Source: Camellia lanceoleosa (taxonomy: Eukaryota; Streptophyta; Magnoliopsida; Ericales; Theaceae). Taken from it: a stretch of 64,000 bases of DNA. Under the pieces are notes generated by a model. That model was not told the origin of the DNA. It searched no databases and saw only the letters and a list, made by a program, of their open reading frames with translations. This document shows positions 48,734 through 61,800 of this stretch, in pieces (position 1 is the stretch's first letter; every line of letters begins with the position of its first letter). The stretch spans positions 47,697,932 through 47,761,931 of the forward strand of contig CM045760.1 in the NCBI GenBank assembly GCA_025200525.1, in the 5' to 3' direction. The translations under genes were made by a program, and so were the position numbers.

Positions 48734-49999
48734 ATCTTCTCTCTCTACCTTCTGAGCCTCCATTTTTCCTGAACACTGCATCTATAAAGCTCGTGTTTTC
48801 TGCTGGTACTGTTTCAATCTTCAGTCCCCCTACCTTGAACTGGTACGTGGATCAAATCTCTTCTCTTTCCTTCGTTCACTTTACGAATATATATAATAAT
48901 GATGCATATACTCATATATTCTACGAAACACACTCTGTAGTTTTGATGAAATGGATAAGAACAAATAGTACCAAAAACCAGACCCCCAAACCATAAGTTC
49001 ATACTTAAGAACACACCCTCTGGATTCAAAAAACATGAAGTTTGAATCTAGAATCGTGGTGTGACCGAGCTAAAAACCTATTTGGGCAACTCAAGGCTTA
49101 GGTACAATCGAACTAGGGAACTTTTTAGGTGTGCACCCAGCCAAACTAGATAACTTCCCCAATAACTGAACAAAAACTTCACGCCACTCCTTGTTTTCAA
49201 TCAGTCTAAGAACCTTCCATGTCATTTTGTCGAGCTAAAATTCTTCGCTTCAACCGAACTAAGAATGGATAGTATCCCACATAACCGAGCTAGGCTTTAC
49301 ATTCATTTTTTTCCTTTATACTTAGCGTGGTCCAACGATTTGGGCTTAACACTTCTCATCTCCACTTTGCAGACTCAGACTAGGTTAGCCGAGCACTCCC
49401 TTGCACGTTCAACCGAGATACTCAACGTTATCTCAGCACCGAGCTAGCACTACAAGCTAAATTATACATAATTTAAATCCACATGGGCAAATATAGATTT
49501 TTAGTAAACTCTCCAGGGGTTATAACCGAGTTCTGAAGGGACTACAACATCCCTGATGATGTTCATCTCAGTTTAGCCGAACTAGACACCACTACCTAGG
49601 AAAAAACGGGCTTCGTCCCTTTCTCTGTCATATCCATTGTAGAGGCTGGTCTCCGTTTTCCCGTTCAGCCTTTTCTTTGTGAATTCCTTAGACAAACAAG
49701 ACTTTGCCCTACCCAGCTTTCCACAAATTCGTACAGAATAATAAATGGCATCGCCAAGCTAAACCGCCGGCTTGGCCTCAACCTTGGTTTAGCCGAGCTA
49801 TTTCACCAATACTTCCTCAGCCAGAATGAAGACGGTTGGATGTATTACTTAAGAATAAGATGCCGCTGAGAGAAAATAATTAAAAATACACCAAACAAAG
49901 ATGTAAATGACGATAATTTTTTCTAGGTCTCGGGCAACTTTGAAGACCAGGAGGCCCAGATCCCGGGCGACCGAATTAACTGGAATAAGGGAGTAGCTC
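48734..49999. other. Leader side of the antisense gene
   Basis: No exon assigned with confidence. The octamer CCGAGCTA recurs here (about 49064, 49286, 49440, 49793). It may include decayed 5' exons of the + strand gene at 50088-51539. Confidence 0.4.
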
Positions 50000-50087
50000 G
50001 TATGAATACCTCGGTTTTAGCTTTGTGCGTTCTTTACTCTGTTTATTAGTTTCATACCATGTTAACCGTTGCTTTTTTCCTTATGCA

Positions 50088-51539
50088 GACTTGAACCATC
50101 TAAAGTCGCAGTACAGTTACCCCAATCTAGATGCACTCTGCGCCGCGCTGCGATACCGCGATCGAAGTTGGGCCGAGCTACTCAACTTTGAACTGACATA
50201 CAGATACAATAGTAGAAGGAAGACCAGGGTGATAGATTTCCTTCTAGAACCCTCTCCAGAACCAGATCCAACACTACCTTAAATCAACCTGATCCCATTA
50301 ATAGTAGAACAAGAAATGGCCAAGAAGAGAGCAGTTAGGGCCCTCATCACCGAAACAAATCAAATTGAGGTACCATAAGCCGGCCAAACACAAGAGGCCG
50401 TGGTAGCCCTTTCAACCGCCCAGCCTTCATCATCTCGGCCAAGCAAGCGCGCTCGGACTTCCACAACCGAGCCACGCCTCGTTGATGAAGAAAACACCAT
50501 ACTTCCCCAATCCACACCACCAAGCCCAGAACCTGAGCGTTCTAACTGGGCTAGCTCCTCTAAGTGGGCCCCAAAATTATCATACAGGAACCGAGCCATA
50601 AGAGACACAGATTCAGTGGTGGCAGACAATGACCACATGCTCGCCTTCAACCTGGCTAAGAGCGTGTGCTTTCCCTCTAATATGGAACACCATGACCATC
50701 TCATCGAGCTCAAGGCCATCCGCTCGGCCACCAAATCGATGGTGCTGGTGAGTACTTTTTTGTTTTCTAATTTTGTGCATCTGTTTGCTCAGTTTTACTT
50801 CCAATTGCTTACCACCCTTTTGCAGGCCATGCAGAAAAACCACATTGCACATAAGCGTGTGCTAGAGCTACATAAGACCACTCAGCAAGTCGTGGCAGAG
50901 GCCAACGCTAAGTTGGCTGAGCTAGAAGAGTCCAAGTAGAAAATGGCTGAGCTACATACCGAAATAGCCCGCCTGACCGAGCTAGTCGACTCAGATGAAG
51001 TAGAGAAGCAAAAGGCTTCGACCGAGTTGAAAGATAAACACCTACACGAGCTAGCCAAGCTCGAGATGAAGAATGATGCAGAGATAGCTCGGCTGGAGAA
51101 GAGTATAGAAGATGCGTAAGACCGCGGTTATAAGGAGGGGGAGGCCACTTACATCTAACAATGTGAAGCCGCAAAAGATATATTCTTCAAGTGTGGATGG
51201 AAGGCAACTGTGGCGAAGCTCGGTAATGGTCAAGAGACCGAGGTCTTCCAGAACCCTCCTCCACATTTCATACCGAGCTACATTGTGGAGTATGCCAACG
51301 CTATTCAGCAAAAATTTCTTCAAGTTGAGAAAGAAGAAAAGGCATCCTCATAACCCAACAATGCCCCGGTTGTTGCCAATGATCCCGGTTTTCAAATTGC
51401 CCAGTCAGCTCGGGTGGAGCCATTGGTGCCCATTGTGGTTGATGATGTGGTAGGGACCGACCTACCCGTCAATGCCGGGCTACCAGCTGGTAAAGCTCGG
51501 GTTGACTTGGATGCTGATTTGGATGACCTCTTTGTATGA
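50088..51539 (+). pseudogene. Antisense gene of the minus-strand Tat element, coiled-coil C-terminal part
   Basis: A splice acceptor (TTATGCAG) precedes LNHLKSQYSYPNLDALCAAL, a conserved block of Tat antisense proteins. Coding-like sequence continues through a proline/serine-rich linker with KRARTSTTEP, then SATKSMVL. A GT-AG intron (about 50751-50825) follows, and the next exon AMQKNHIAHKRVLELHKTTQ leads into a coiled coil of AKLAELE/IARL heptads. The C-terminus has GYKEGEATY and ends acidic (DLDADLDDLFV) at a stop at 51537. In-frame stops at about 50938, 51117 and 51156 make it inactive. Confidence 0.65.
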
Positions 51540-51779
51540 TCATGTATTTTCTTTTCTTTAGATGACAACTGTAAGAAATTTGTAACCGGGCTGAGGCCCT
51601 ACCTTTTGTACCTTTGATTTGAATTTTGAATGAAAATCTTCTTCTTTTTGTTCGGTATGTTCCATATCTGCACTTATTTTTCAACTGTAATTTGTATTCA
51701 GTTTTACCTTTTTTTGTTCTTGCCGAGATACTTATCTCGGTCTTGGAACATTATAATCTGTTTGTTTAGACCTGCCATG

Positions 51780-52545
51780 TTTCTTCAGCCGAGATCCTTA
51801 TTTCGACTGAAGGGTACCCAAAGTTAGTTATTCCAGCCAACCACTCTTCAGCCTAGATCCTTATCTTGGCTGAAGAGTACTCAAAGTTGGTTATTCCAGC
51901 CAACCACTCTTCAACGTAGATCCTTATCTCGGCTGAAGAGTACTCAACGTTAGTTATTCCAGCCAACCTTTTCAGCCTAGATCTTGATCTTGGCTAAAGA
52001 GAGCTCAAAGTTGGTTATTCCTGCCAACTTAGAGCCAAGTGTTTGGTTATTCCTGCCAAACTTCTTCAGCCTAGATCCTGATCTTGGCTGAAGAGAGCTC
52101 GAAGTTGGTTATTCCTGCCAACTTCTTCAGCCTAGATCCTGATCTTGGCTGAAGAGAGCTCAAAGTTGGTTATTCCTGCCAACTTCTTTAGCCTAAATCC
52201 TGATCTTGGCTGAAGAGAGCTCAAAGTTGGCTATTCCTGCCAACTTAGAGCCAAGTGTTTGGTTATTCCTACCAAATTTCTTCAGCCTAGATCCTGATCT
52301 TGGCTGAAGAGAGCTCAAAATTAGGTTATTCCTGCCAACTTAGAGCCAAGTGTTGGTTATTCCTGCCAACCTTCTTCAGCCTAGATCCTGATCTTGGCTG
52401 AAGAGAGCTCAAAGTTGGTTATTCCTGCCAACTTAGAGCCAAGTGTTTGGTTATTCCTGCCAAACTTCTTCAGTCTAGATCCTGATCTTGGCTGAAGAGA
52501 GATCAAAGTTGGTTGTTCCGGCCAACTCTTCTTTCATTGCCCCTA
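51780..52545 (+). repeat. Composite tandem repeat between the antisense gene and pol
   Basis: Units contain CTAGATCCTGATCTTGGCTG and AAGTTGGTTATTCCTGCCAA. A basic unit of about 61 bp alternates with a longer form carrying an extra block (AGAGCCAAGTGTTTGGTTAT). Older, more diverged units lie at 51780-51980. Confidence 0.9.
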
Positions 52546-52644
52546 GCTCACTAAAATAGCTTGTACAGAAGAAAACAATTATGCTAAAAAGAAAACTGCT
52601 TGCATTACTGAAAAAAGAAAAATTACAAGTATTTTAAAGAAAAG

Positions 52645-55600
52645 CTAAAAATAAAATAGTTTGAGATTGGCAGTGTTCCATGGCCTGGGAATGGCCTTGT
52701 TGTCTCCGTCTTCCAAGTGGTATGCCCATTTTCTTGCTAATCCAACAACTTTGTATGGTCCTTCCCAGTTGGGTCCCAACTTGCCATCTCCAGGTACCAA
52801 AGTGTTGCCCATTACTTTGCATAGTACCCAATCTACAATCTTGAATTGCCTCGGATGTACTGCCTTGTTATATTTTCTGGATAACTCTTGCTGATATGAA
52901 GCGATGTGGACCAGTGCTCTTTCTCTTCTTTCTTCTGCTAGGTCAAGTTCCGAGGTTATGGCTTCTCCATTCAAGTCTGGGTCAAAATTTTCACCTTTAA
53001 TTGTGGGGAGGCCGACTTCCAGTGGGATTACTGCCTCTGTGTCATACGCTAAGGAGAATGGTGTTTCTCCAGTTGATCGCTGGGGTGTGGTACGGTAAGC
53101 CCATAAAACATGAGGAAGCTCCTCAGCCCACTTGCCTTTTGCTTTCTCTAACCTTTTCTTCAACACATCCACGACGACTTTGTTTGATGCTTCCGCCTAG
53201 CCATTTGCTTGGGGGTGTGTCGGTGTAGAGTTGTAGAATTCTATCTTGTACTCCTTACAAAAGCCTCTAAAAATTTTGCCCTCGAATTGGGTGCCGTTGT
53301 CAGATACTAGAGCCTTAGGTACGCCGAACCGAGTGATGATATTATGCCAAACGAACTTCTTCACATCTTTCTCTTTTATTGAGGCGAGTGCTTCTGCTTC
53401 CACCCACTTTGTGAAGTAGTTTGCTGCTGCAAGAAAGAACTTTCTGTTGCCAGGTGCCATTGGAAGTGGTCCTACTATGTCCAAGCCCCACATTGCGAAG
53501 GGCCAAGGGCTAGTTAATGGTAGAAGCTCTCTGGCTGGCTGATGTATTTGGTGTGCAAACTTCTAACATTTCTCACACTTCTTGACATACTTCTCTGAAT
53601 CTGTTTGTATGTATGGCCACCAGTATCCTTGTGAGATTGCTCTGTAGGCCAATGATCTTCCCCCTTGATGGCTTCCGCATACGCCTTCGTGTATCTCGAA
53701 CAAGAATGCTTCAACCTTGCTGGGATGAACACATTTTAGGTAAGGTCCTGCGAAGGATTTCTTGTACAAGGCCATTGATGGAGAGAGACAAAATCGCTGT
53801 GATTTTGCTCTTATTTTGTTGGTCTCTTTCTTCTTTTCGGGTAAGACGCCATCTTTTAAGAATACTATAATGAGATCCATCCATGAAGGGCCTAGTTCGG
53901 CGCAACATACCTCAGCTACTTCGGGCTCTTCAATGCTTGGTCTTGGTAAGAAGTCGATCAGTAATGGATATGGGATGGATGTATCTGCCATCGAAGCAAA
54001 GCCTGCTAGTTCGTCTGCTCTACTGTTTTTTTCCCTGCCGATTTGCTGTATTCGCACTACTTCGAATTTCATGATTTCCCTTCTGACTAGCTTTTGATAC
54101 TTTGTCATCCTCTCATCTTTCACTTCGTAGTCGCTTGAAATCTAGTTTACTACCAGCTGGGAGTCACTGTAAACCATTAGCTCGGTGGCTTGCATGAAAA
54201 GTGCTAATTTTAGGCCTGCTAAGAGTGCTTCATACTCCGCCTCATTGTTTGATGCTGGAAAGCCCAGGTTGACTGCTTGTTCTACTATTAGGCCATCTGG
54301 TGAGATGAGGACTATGCCAAGTCTTACACCGTGCCTATTGGATGCTCCATCCACGAAGAGCTTCCACATCTCTCCAACGAATAGCTTCCAGCAAGTGGAG
54401 GGGTCGGATGATGTTTTGGGGTCATGAGTGTTGTTGATGTTTTCTTCCAAGTCCATGCCTACTGTTGGAGTTTGCTCTTCACTAGCTGATTGTACCAAGT
54501 TTTTACTTGTTGATGAGTCTTTGCTGGATATAGCACGGCTTACCTCTTCCTCCCTTTCTTCAATCCGGTATGCCTTGGGATGTGGCTAGGCATCTTGTTT
54601 TGGAGGTTGCGCAGTTCCTGCGGCACTTTCCATCCCCTTTGTTGTTGTACCAGTAAAGTCAATTGGGCAGATGTGATGACTTCCTGGTGTGAACTCTGCC
54701 ACAAAGTCTGCCAACGCTTGGGCTTTTATTGGGGTTCTAGGTTGAAACTTGATAGCAAACTATCCTAATTCCACTACCCACTTCAAGATTCGTCCAGAAA
54801 AGTTCGCCCTCTCAAACAAAGCTTTTAATGGAAAAGCTGTTAGGACGATTATAGTGTGGGCGTGGAAGTAATGCGACAACTTCCTTGAGGCCATCATCAA
54901 GGCTAAGGCCAAGGCCAGTTTTTCCAATGGTAGGTACCTAGTTTCTGTGCCCAGCAAGGTTTTGCTAACATAAAAGATGGGCAGGTGCTGGATTCCTTCC
55001 GTTCTGACCAATACTGCGCTGGCTGCGTGCTATGAAACTGCTAAGTAAAAAAAGAGCTCTTCTCCAAGTATGGGGTTACTAGCAATGGTGGAAAAGACAT
55101 GTACTCTTTCAAGCTTTCTAGGGTGCGGTCGCATTCTTCATCCCACTCAAACTTGGCTTTTAATGTTTGGAAGAGTGGTCGACATCTGTCTGACGACCGA
55201 CTTATGAACCGGTTGAGCGCGGCAGCTAGGCCAGTGAGATACTGCACTTATTTTACTGTGTTGGGCCTTTCTAGATCCTAGATTGCTTTGATCTGGGAGG
55301 GGTCTACTTCTATACCTCGGTTGGTCACCAGAAATCCTAGGAATTTGCCTGATCCTACGCCGAATGCACACTTGGATGCATTTAGGCGTAACTTGTTCTT
55401 CTTCAGAATCTGGAACATTTCACCTAGGTCCCTGAGATGGTGCTTCTCATTCTTGCTTTTGACCACCATGTCATCTATGTAAGCCTCCATTGTTCTACCT
55501 AACAATGGTTCAAACATCTTGGTGACCATCCGTTGGAATGTTGCCCCTACGTTTTTTAGGCCAAAGGGCATGACCTTGTAACAATACAATCCTCTAGGCG

Positions 55601-55912
55601 TTGTAAAGGATGTGACCTCCTGATCTGGTTCATACATAGCGATCTGATGATAACCTCTGTACGCATCAAGGAAGCTAAGTCGATTGTGTCTTGCCGTCAG
55701 GTCTACCAGTTGGTCTATCCGTGGTAGGGAAAAACTTTCCTTTGGGCATGCCTTGTTGACTGTTTTGTAGTCCACACAGACACTTCATTTTCCGTTCTTC
55801 TTTGGCACTACTACGGTGTTGGAGATCCATCTGGGATAGTGCACTTCTCTGATGGCTCCTGCCTCTAGCAGGTTTCCCACTTCTTCCGCCACTATCTCGG
55901 CATGGTGCCAAT
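52645..55912 (-). pseudogene. Pol of the minus-strand Tat element (RT, RNase H, aRNase H, integrase)
   Basis: Coding starts near 55905 with AEIVAEEVGNLLEAGAIREV at the RT N-terminus. RT continues through [19 protein letters not shown] to the YIDD motif (near 55480). The first RNase H follows (YLPLEKLALALALMMASRKL), then the archaeal-type RNase H ([13 protein letters not shown] near 54340). Integrase comes next with a zinc-binding region ending CEKC (53566), WGLDIVGP, SDNGTQF and AEASNK. The end at 52645 follows NWEGPYKV. Essentially one frame is kept, with about eight stop codons and one frameshift near 55030. Gag and protease are absent. Confidence 0.92.
55898..55912 (-). other. Primer binding site fused to RT
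   Basis: Minus-strand ATTGGCACCATGCCG directly follows the 5' LTR and resembles the ATTGGCGCCGTCTGT site of the element at 880. RT coding begins within a few bases, so a deletion joined the primer site to RT. Confidence 0.65.
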
Positions 55913-56455
55913 TGTACGAGCAAAAAATAACGTTCTCGTATAATCCTGTTGATCAAGTTTGCACTCCTCCAAACGTTGTCGCTTTACTCCCTGAAAGTAT
56001 AAACGTGAGCTAGCCGGCGGGTGTGTGCCAGATACCTCTCTGATGCCTAAGTCAGCAAAATAGACAAATAGACAAAAGTTATGTGTATTCTTGAGTCAAA
56101 GTTGTGTTACCTCTACATAAGTTCTGTTGTGTGCTTTTATAACTTTCGCTTGGCATAATCCTAGTAGGACTCTTATTCTTCCATGTAGAGTCCTCCTAGG
56201 AATCACACTTCCTAAAAGATAATGCTTATCCTTCAACACCCTCCTCACTGCTTAAACCAAGTAAGATGGTTTTACCCCAGTTGGATAACAGTATGACCCA
56301 GCTAATACTAGCCCTTTGTCATACTCAATAAAGTGTCTTCCCATGTATTGCATAGCTCGGCTATTGTTCACTTGTACTTCGGTTTTGGCTGTTGAGACCG
56401 GGGTCACTACGCCTGGGCCTAAGTCGGCTCTAATGCACATAAAAACTCCCTCTCA
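55913..56455 (-). repeat. 5' LTR of the minus-strand Tat element
   Basis: It aligns with 45338-46073 apart from a deletion of about 200 bp after GAGACCGGG (near 56402). It ends in CCCTCTCA followed by the AATAA duplication. Confidence 0.9.
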
Positions 56456-56460
56456 AATAA

Positions 56461-57439
56461 CATTTAGTTTGGTTTCGTTTATTTATAATAGATATATTAC
56501 ATGCATCAAACATGGCAATAGTGCAATAACATTTAAACAAGAACAACAATGGATCATTCAAGTACTGTACATATCTAGACAAGAACAATAATGGAATAAC
56601 AATAGTGCAATAACATTTAGTTTGGTCTGACAATAGTGCAATAGTACAACAATGGAACAACAACAATGCAATAGTTTAGACAAGAACAACAATGGAGCAT
56701 TCAAGTACTGCACATATCTAGACAAGAACAACAATGGAACAATAATAGTTCAATAACTTTTAGTTTGGTCTGACAATAGTGCAATAGTGCAACAATAGAT
56801 CATTCAAATATTGCACATATCTCCACTGTAAACACACTGTGAAACAAAAAAAATATATATAAATAAATAAAATAAAAAATTAAGTCTCGATCAATAAGTA
56901 AACAAATGTAAGGATATATGCATTAAACAAAAACATATTCCATAAGCTCCATTGTAAACACACTGTAAAACAAAATAATAAATAACATAACATAAAAAAT
57001 TACGTATCTCACTATAGAATAAAAATAAAAATAAAAAAGGTATCTCACTATAAAATAAATAAATAAATTAGTATCTTTGAATGAACATGGAAGAAATCAT
57101 GTAAAAAGTTCCAAATTGGCTCCTCTAAGAATAAATTTGAAATGAATCATGTAAAAAGTCCCAAATCAAAACCATACGAACAAATTTTAAATAAATCAAG
57201 TAACAATCTCTTAATCAACACATTAAACAATCTTATATTACCATTACCATTACTATTAAAATAAAATCCTAATTTTTTTAATGAAAGCCCTAATATTTTT
57301 AGTTTGGAGAATGAACCTATGGTTTTTTTTTACTTCAATCTGTTGGAGCATGGCGGGGCAGTGGTGTGGTAGCGACGGCAAGGCGATGGGGAAGGGAAGG
57401 GGCGGCGATGTCCTCTTCCTCTTCTCTCATTCTCTCGGC

Positions 57440-57488
<49 letters not shown>

Positions 57489-58869
57489 ATGCTTTACAGG
57501 AATGAAAGTATTTGATGTTTTAAAATCTGAATTTTTTTTGTTTTTCAAATTGTTGTCGTTTTGGTGAGGCTGAATCTCAGCCCTTAGCAGGTGAGTGGGA
57601 TACATGTCGACCATGGATGAATCACTCTAGGAGAACACTCTAGGAATACACTCTAAAGGATCTTAACGTGAATGGAGGTGATGTGAAGAAAGACGTAAGC
57701 CTCTCAACAGGCACAGTCAATGAGAGAAAAATCCACGTGAATCCCAATTTTCAGTACTTTTTTATGTGGAGAAAATTATTAAAAAGAAAAAATTCTAGAG
57801 TTTAAGTCACATAACAAATTAAATCCTAAATTTTTATTTGTTTCGATGTAAACCCCAAACTTTTTATCTTGTACCAATTCTATCCATCAGTCCAACTCCG
57901 TTTGGATAAGGTTGTTTGGGATGCATTACAAAAGTGCACTTATTTATCTTTTTATCTTTTTTGGGTCATATCATTTCTCTACTTTTTTACACATCTTTTC
58001 GTAAAAAATAAAAAAATATACTTATTTAGATCATCCCAAATAGCATAGCCACCACCACAGCCGACAACAATCACTTCCTCAGCCCACCCAACCTCTCATA
58101 TTCTCTTCTCTCTCTCAATTACAATACTTCGTTTGTTTTATAAACCATTTTTTATTATCTTAAAATATTAATCCCTTTCAAAAATTAAGAAATAAATAAT
58201 ATTATTTTATTATTTTTTCTTTGTTTTAAATTCACTAATAACGCAAACCTATTCCAAATACACAACTACAATCCAATAACCACATTTAAGGAGGAATAAG
58301 GGGGAAAACGACAATGAACAACATTCAGAAACCATAAGCCCGAGTCTGGAATGCAACAAGAGTCAGGTCAAAACCGAAATCACTATACCCATAAATTGTA
58401 AAACATATTTGCATTATATCTAGTAATTAGTAAAATAATTTCAAAAAATAAGAAATTATATAAACTTTTGCCTCGCAAAATTCGAATCTTGGATTTGTGC
58501 CTAGCACAAAACATCAAAACAAAGCTAAATACCCCGACTAGATTAGTATCAAAAAAATAAACTTAATCATTTATCACCTCTACACCAAAACATCAAATAA
58601 AATAAATTATTTAAATGAAACTCATAATCCGCAATATAAAACTTCCAATCCAAATGGGAGAAAACTAACTCCTAATTCCTTCTAAGGTGACCACTCAACA
58701 TGGTAACTTTTCCAACACTAACAATATTACATAATACAAATCATATGGGATTACCAACAGATTATAAAACTGAAAATTAAGACAATCAAGAAAAATAGAA
58801 CAAAAGAAAATGAAATGAGCCGAACTTTAAAAAATAAATATATAAATAAATAAAATAATTGATTTGAAG
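56461..58869. other. AT-rich intergenic sequence
   Basis: No gene. Irregular repeats with ACAAGAACAACAATGG and GTGCAATAAC lie at 56500-56830. A (TC)n microsatellite lies at 57443-57487. A fragment GTCAAAACCGAAATCACTATA-like near 58370 resembles a decayed LTR end of the 37383 family; its other end was not found. Confidence 0.5.
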
Positions 58870-61800
58870 TCAAATGTTCAATTGATTTTTCAACTTGAAT
58901 GCCAAATCAGATAGTGATTTTACAGAAGATCCTTCATCACTCAAGACCTTCGCAACACCATCGTTGAGTCCCTTCATTCTCTAGTGAACTTCTTTCACAT
59001 CCTCTCCTTCCATAAGACTTTTCACAACTTCTATAATCTTTTCCTGTCCCACCAGCCATGATTTATGACTTTTCGGTCTCAACGCCACCTTCAGACCCTT
59101 TGTTAGCTTCACCGCGTTCATCTTTTGCTCTGTGAAGAGTGGCCAAGCGATTAGAGGCACACCGTGAACAGTGCTCTCCAGAGTCGAGTTCCATCCGCAG
59201 TGGGTCAAAAATCCACCTGTGGGACGGTGGCTTGGCACCTCGATTTGCGGTGCCCACACGGCACCACTAGGCCTTGGCCTTGTGTCCTCTCCAAGAACAT
59301 TTTGGTAAGAGGCTAAAAGGGTCATTTTGGTTATGTGCATTGAATAATGAAGCACTAGCATTGTCACTAGGGCTTCTCACAACCCACAAAAATCTTTGGC
59401 CACTCAATTCCAAACCCAATGCTAACTCATTGAGTTGGTTATGAGAGAGAGTTCCGCCACTTTCGAATGATATAAACACTACTGACCCACTTGGCTGATC
59501 ATCTAACCATTTCAAACACTTGGACAATTCTAATCCATTACTCGAACCGGTTCGGATAAGCAATTCGACCGGATAAACTAGTGGCTTGCCTAGCTCATCC
59601 ACCAACAAAGCTTTTATGGCTCCCTCTTCTATGTCGATGAATGTATTCACAATTATACCCTCAGCTAAACCATACCTCTGTAGCTCGGCTTTTTCTCGCC
59701 CCTTTTCAAAAGTTTGAATATAAGCCCTATAGTTCGAACTCTTGTGGTTCTAAATCCAATCTCACAAGTGCAATGTGAAATTGATAAACACCAAAGAGTT
59801 CAAATCCAGCAAATCTTTTGGAAAATCGATTTTGAATCAAATTGCCAAAATTGGACTGCTTTACCAGATACAGAGTTGCCACCTAAATATTTTTATTTTG
59901 GAGAAATTTAGGAAATCCATGACTTATGCCAAAGGCCACATGTCCGTCATCACCAAGATTGTCTCAACTCGGGAACTTAGGTATGAGAGGGGAAGGTCAT
60001 GAATTGAGTACCCCACTCGCCTGATCAAAGATCGGTCTCTACTAATCATGATATGATTTTTATCAACATTATATTTTCTCATCATTTCGGTTTATTAGGG
60101 TAGGATTACTATGTGATGCGCACATATACAAGTATAGACTAACTTGCAAGAATTGGAACATCTCGAGTCATGTTTGTTTTGAAAATTGTTTCGAAATATG
60201 TGACACTTGACAAAATGATCACATATGAACATTACTCAAATTATTCCAGTTCAAGCAATAAGCCTTCATCCACAGGTATTCAAGCAGTTTAGCACTTAAG
60301 CAAGTAACCTCGTGGAAAGCATGCTAAACATGGCAACAATCACACACATGCAATATGCTAGAGCCAGTAAAGACTCACCTAGTACTCCAAGCCAAAATAA
60401 ACAAAAGAGTTAGAAAAAAATGCATGATTCTGACTATGCAAGATGACTAATGCAACATATGCGATATGCAACTAATAGGCTCTACTACTAATATGGCATA
60501 TAAAACAATTAAATAGCACACGGTCTATGCACATATTCAAAGAAGTATTTAAACTAGCAATGCAGTTAGAATGATGAACCGAGCCTCGGTGCATGCAATA
60601 CAAATGGATACAAACATGAAGAAGGCTAAATAAAACATGATGTCCTTAAACTAACCATCTTAAGCAGTTAAATAAAAGGGAGAAAGACGTGAGGTTGGAA
60701 GACATACACATTATTACATTACGCTCTCACGAAGGATAGTTCGAACATATTAACTAATTAGCTAACTAATTAAAGCTAAGCTAATTAAGCTAATTATTAC
60801 AAAAACAAATGAAATTAGCTAAATTAGTTAACTAATTATTACAAATGAATATGAATTAACTAATTATTCTAGTTAACTAACTAATTACAAAACAAAATTG
60901 CATAACTAATTAACTAACTAATTAGTTATAACCCTTTGCAAAATTAACTAGCTACAACTAATTAATTACAACAAGATTAATTACATTCGACAAAAGTGAA
61001 GATGGATGAAGGTTGCATGCACAGCACCTGAGAGCTACTTTGTCTGCCCAAGCTGCCTCTGTTTCCTACAAAACTACACTACTGGCCACACATTGAGGGC
61101 CAGTCGTGCATCACTGATGGTCGATCGGGCCCACAGATGGCCGGCCGTGCATCAATTTGGTGCAAAGCTCTGTTTTTGTGTTCTGAGGTGAACCAATGCA
61201 GACAGAGTATCCTCAAGCTCTATTTGTCCCTTTCTTCCTTCTCTGTCATGGGAAAGCCTCGAGAGAAGGTTGAAATTAATTCCAAAGCCATCAATGAGCA
61301 AAATGATTGCTTGATGGTCTCGGATGCAATTTTGGACAAAAGTTAATAAAATGCAAAGAATAAGACCACCCATCTCTCGTGTCATGGAATGAACTCAAAG
61401 AGGGAGGTTACAACACTTCAAGAATCATCAAAATGCTATGGATTAGCATGTGACGACTCTTGACACAAGGAACTTGGCATAACGTCCGGCCAAGTAAGAG
61501 CAGTTTAAGCCACTTTGTTTTATGTGTGTTGATCCAAGTTTTAAGCCAATTTTGTTAAGCCTTGCCATTCTTTAGTCCATTTGTCCATGGTGATGTTGAA
61601 GTCCTCTAAACAAGAAGTAATGTCAAACGAGAGGTTCTTCTAAAGCATGAGAGAGACCACACCGTTGGCAATGAATCTTCGAAAAGATTAAGCCATTAAG
61701 TAAGAGTCTTTCTTACATGTCTTGAACAACCTCAATCGGTTGAAATCATTCTCAAGAATGAAAGAGATGGATGGTGGATTGATTGTTAAAATTAGACTCT

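Larger units (their letters stand above)
45338..56455 (-). mobile_element. Tat-lineage Ty3/gypsy element with gag-protease deletion
   Basis: LTRs are 45338-46073 (736 bp) and 55913-56455 (543 bp, with an internal deletion of about 200 bp). A perfect duplication AATAA flanks them (45333-45337 and 56456-56460). Orientation is minus: primer site beside the right LTR, pol on the minus strand and purine tract beside the left LTR (46087-46074). Gag and protease are missing. A + strand antisense gene and a tandem array follow pol, as in the outer element. A solo LTR is nested in it at 46374-48728. Confidence 0.92.

Noticed and set aside
53197..53493. Several separate small genes on the minus strand at 52645-55775
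   Set aside because: These pieces lie in one frame separated by single stop codons and together form one decayed retrotransposon pol.
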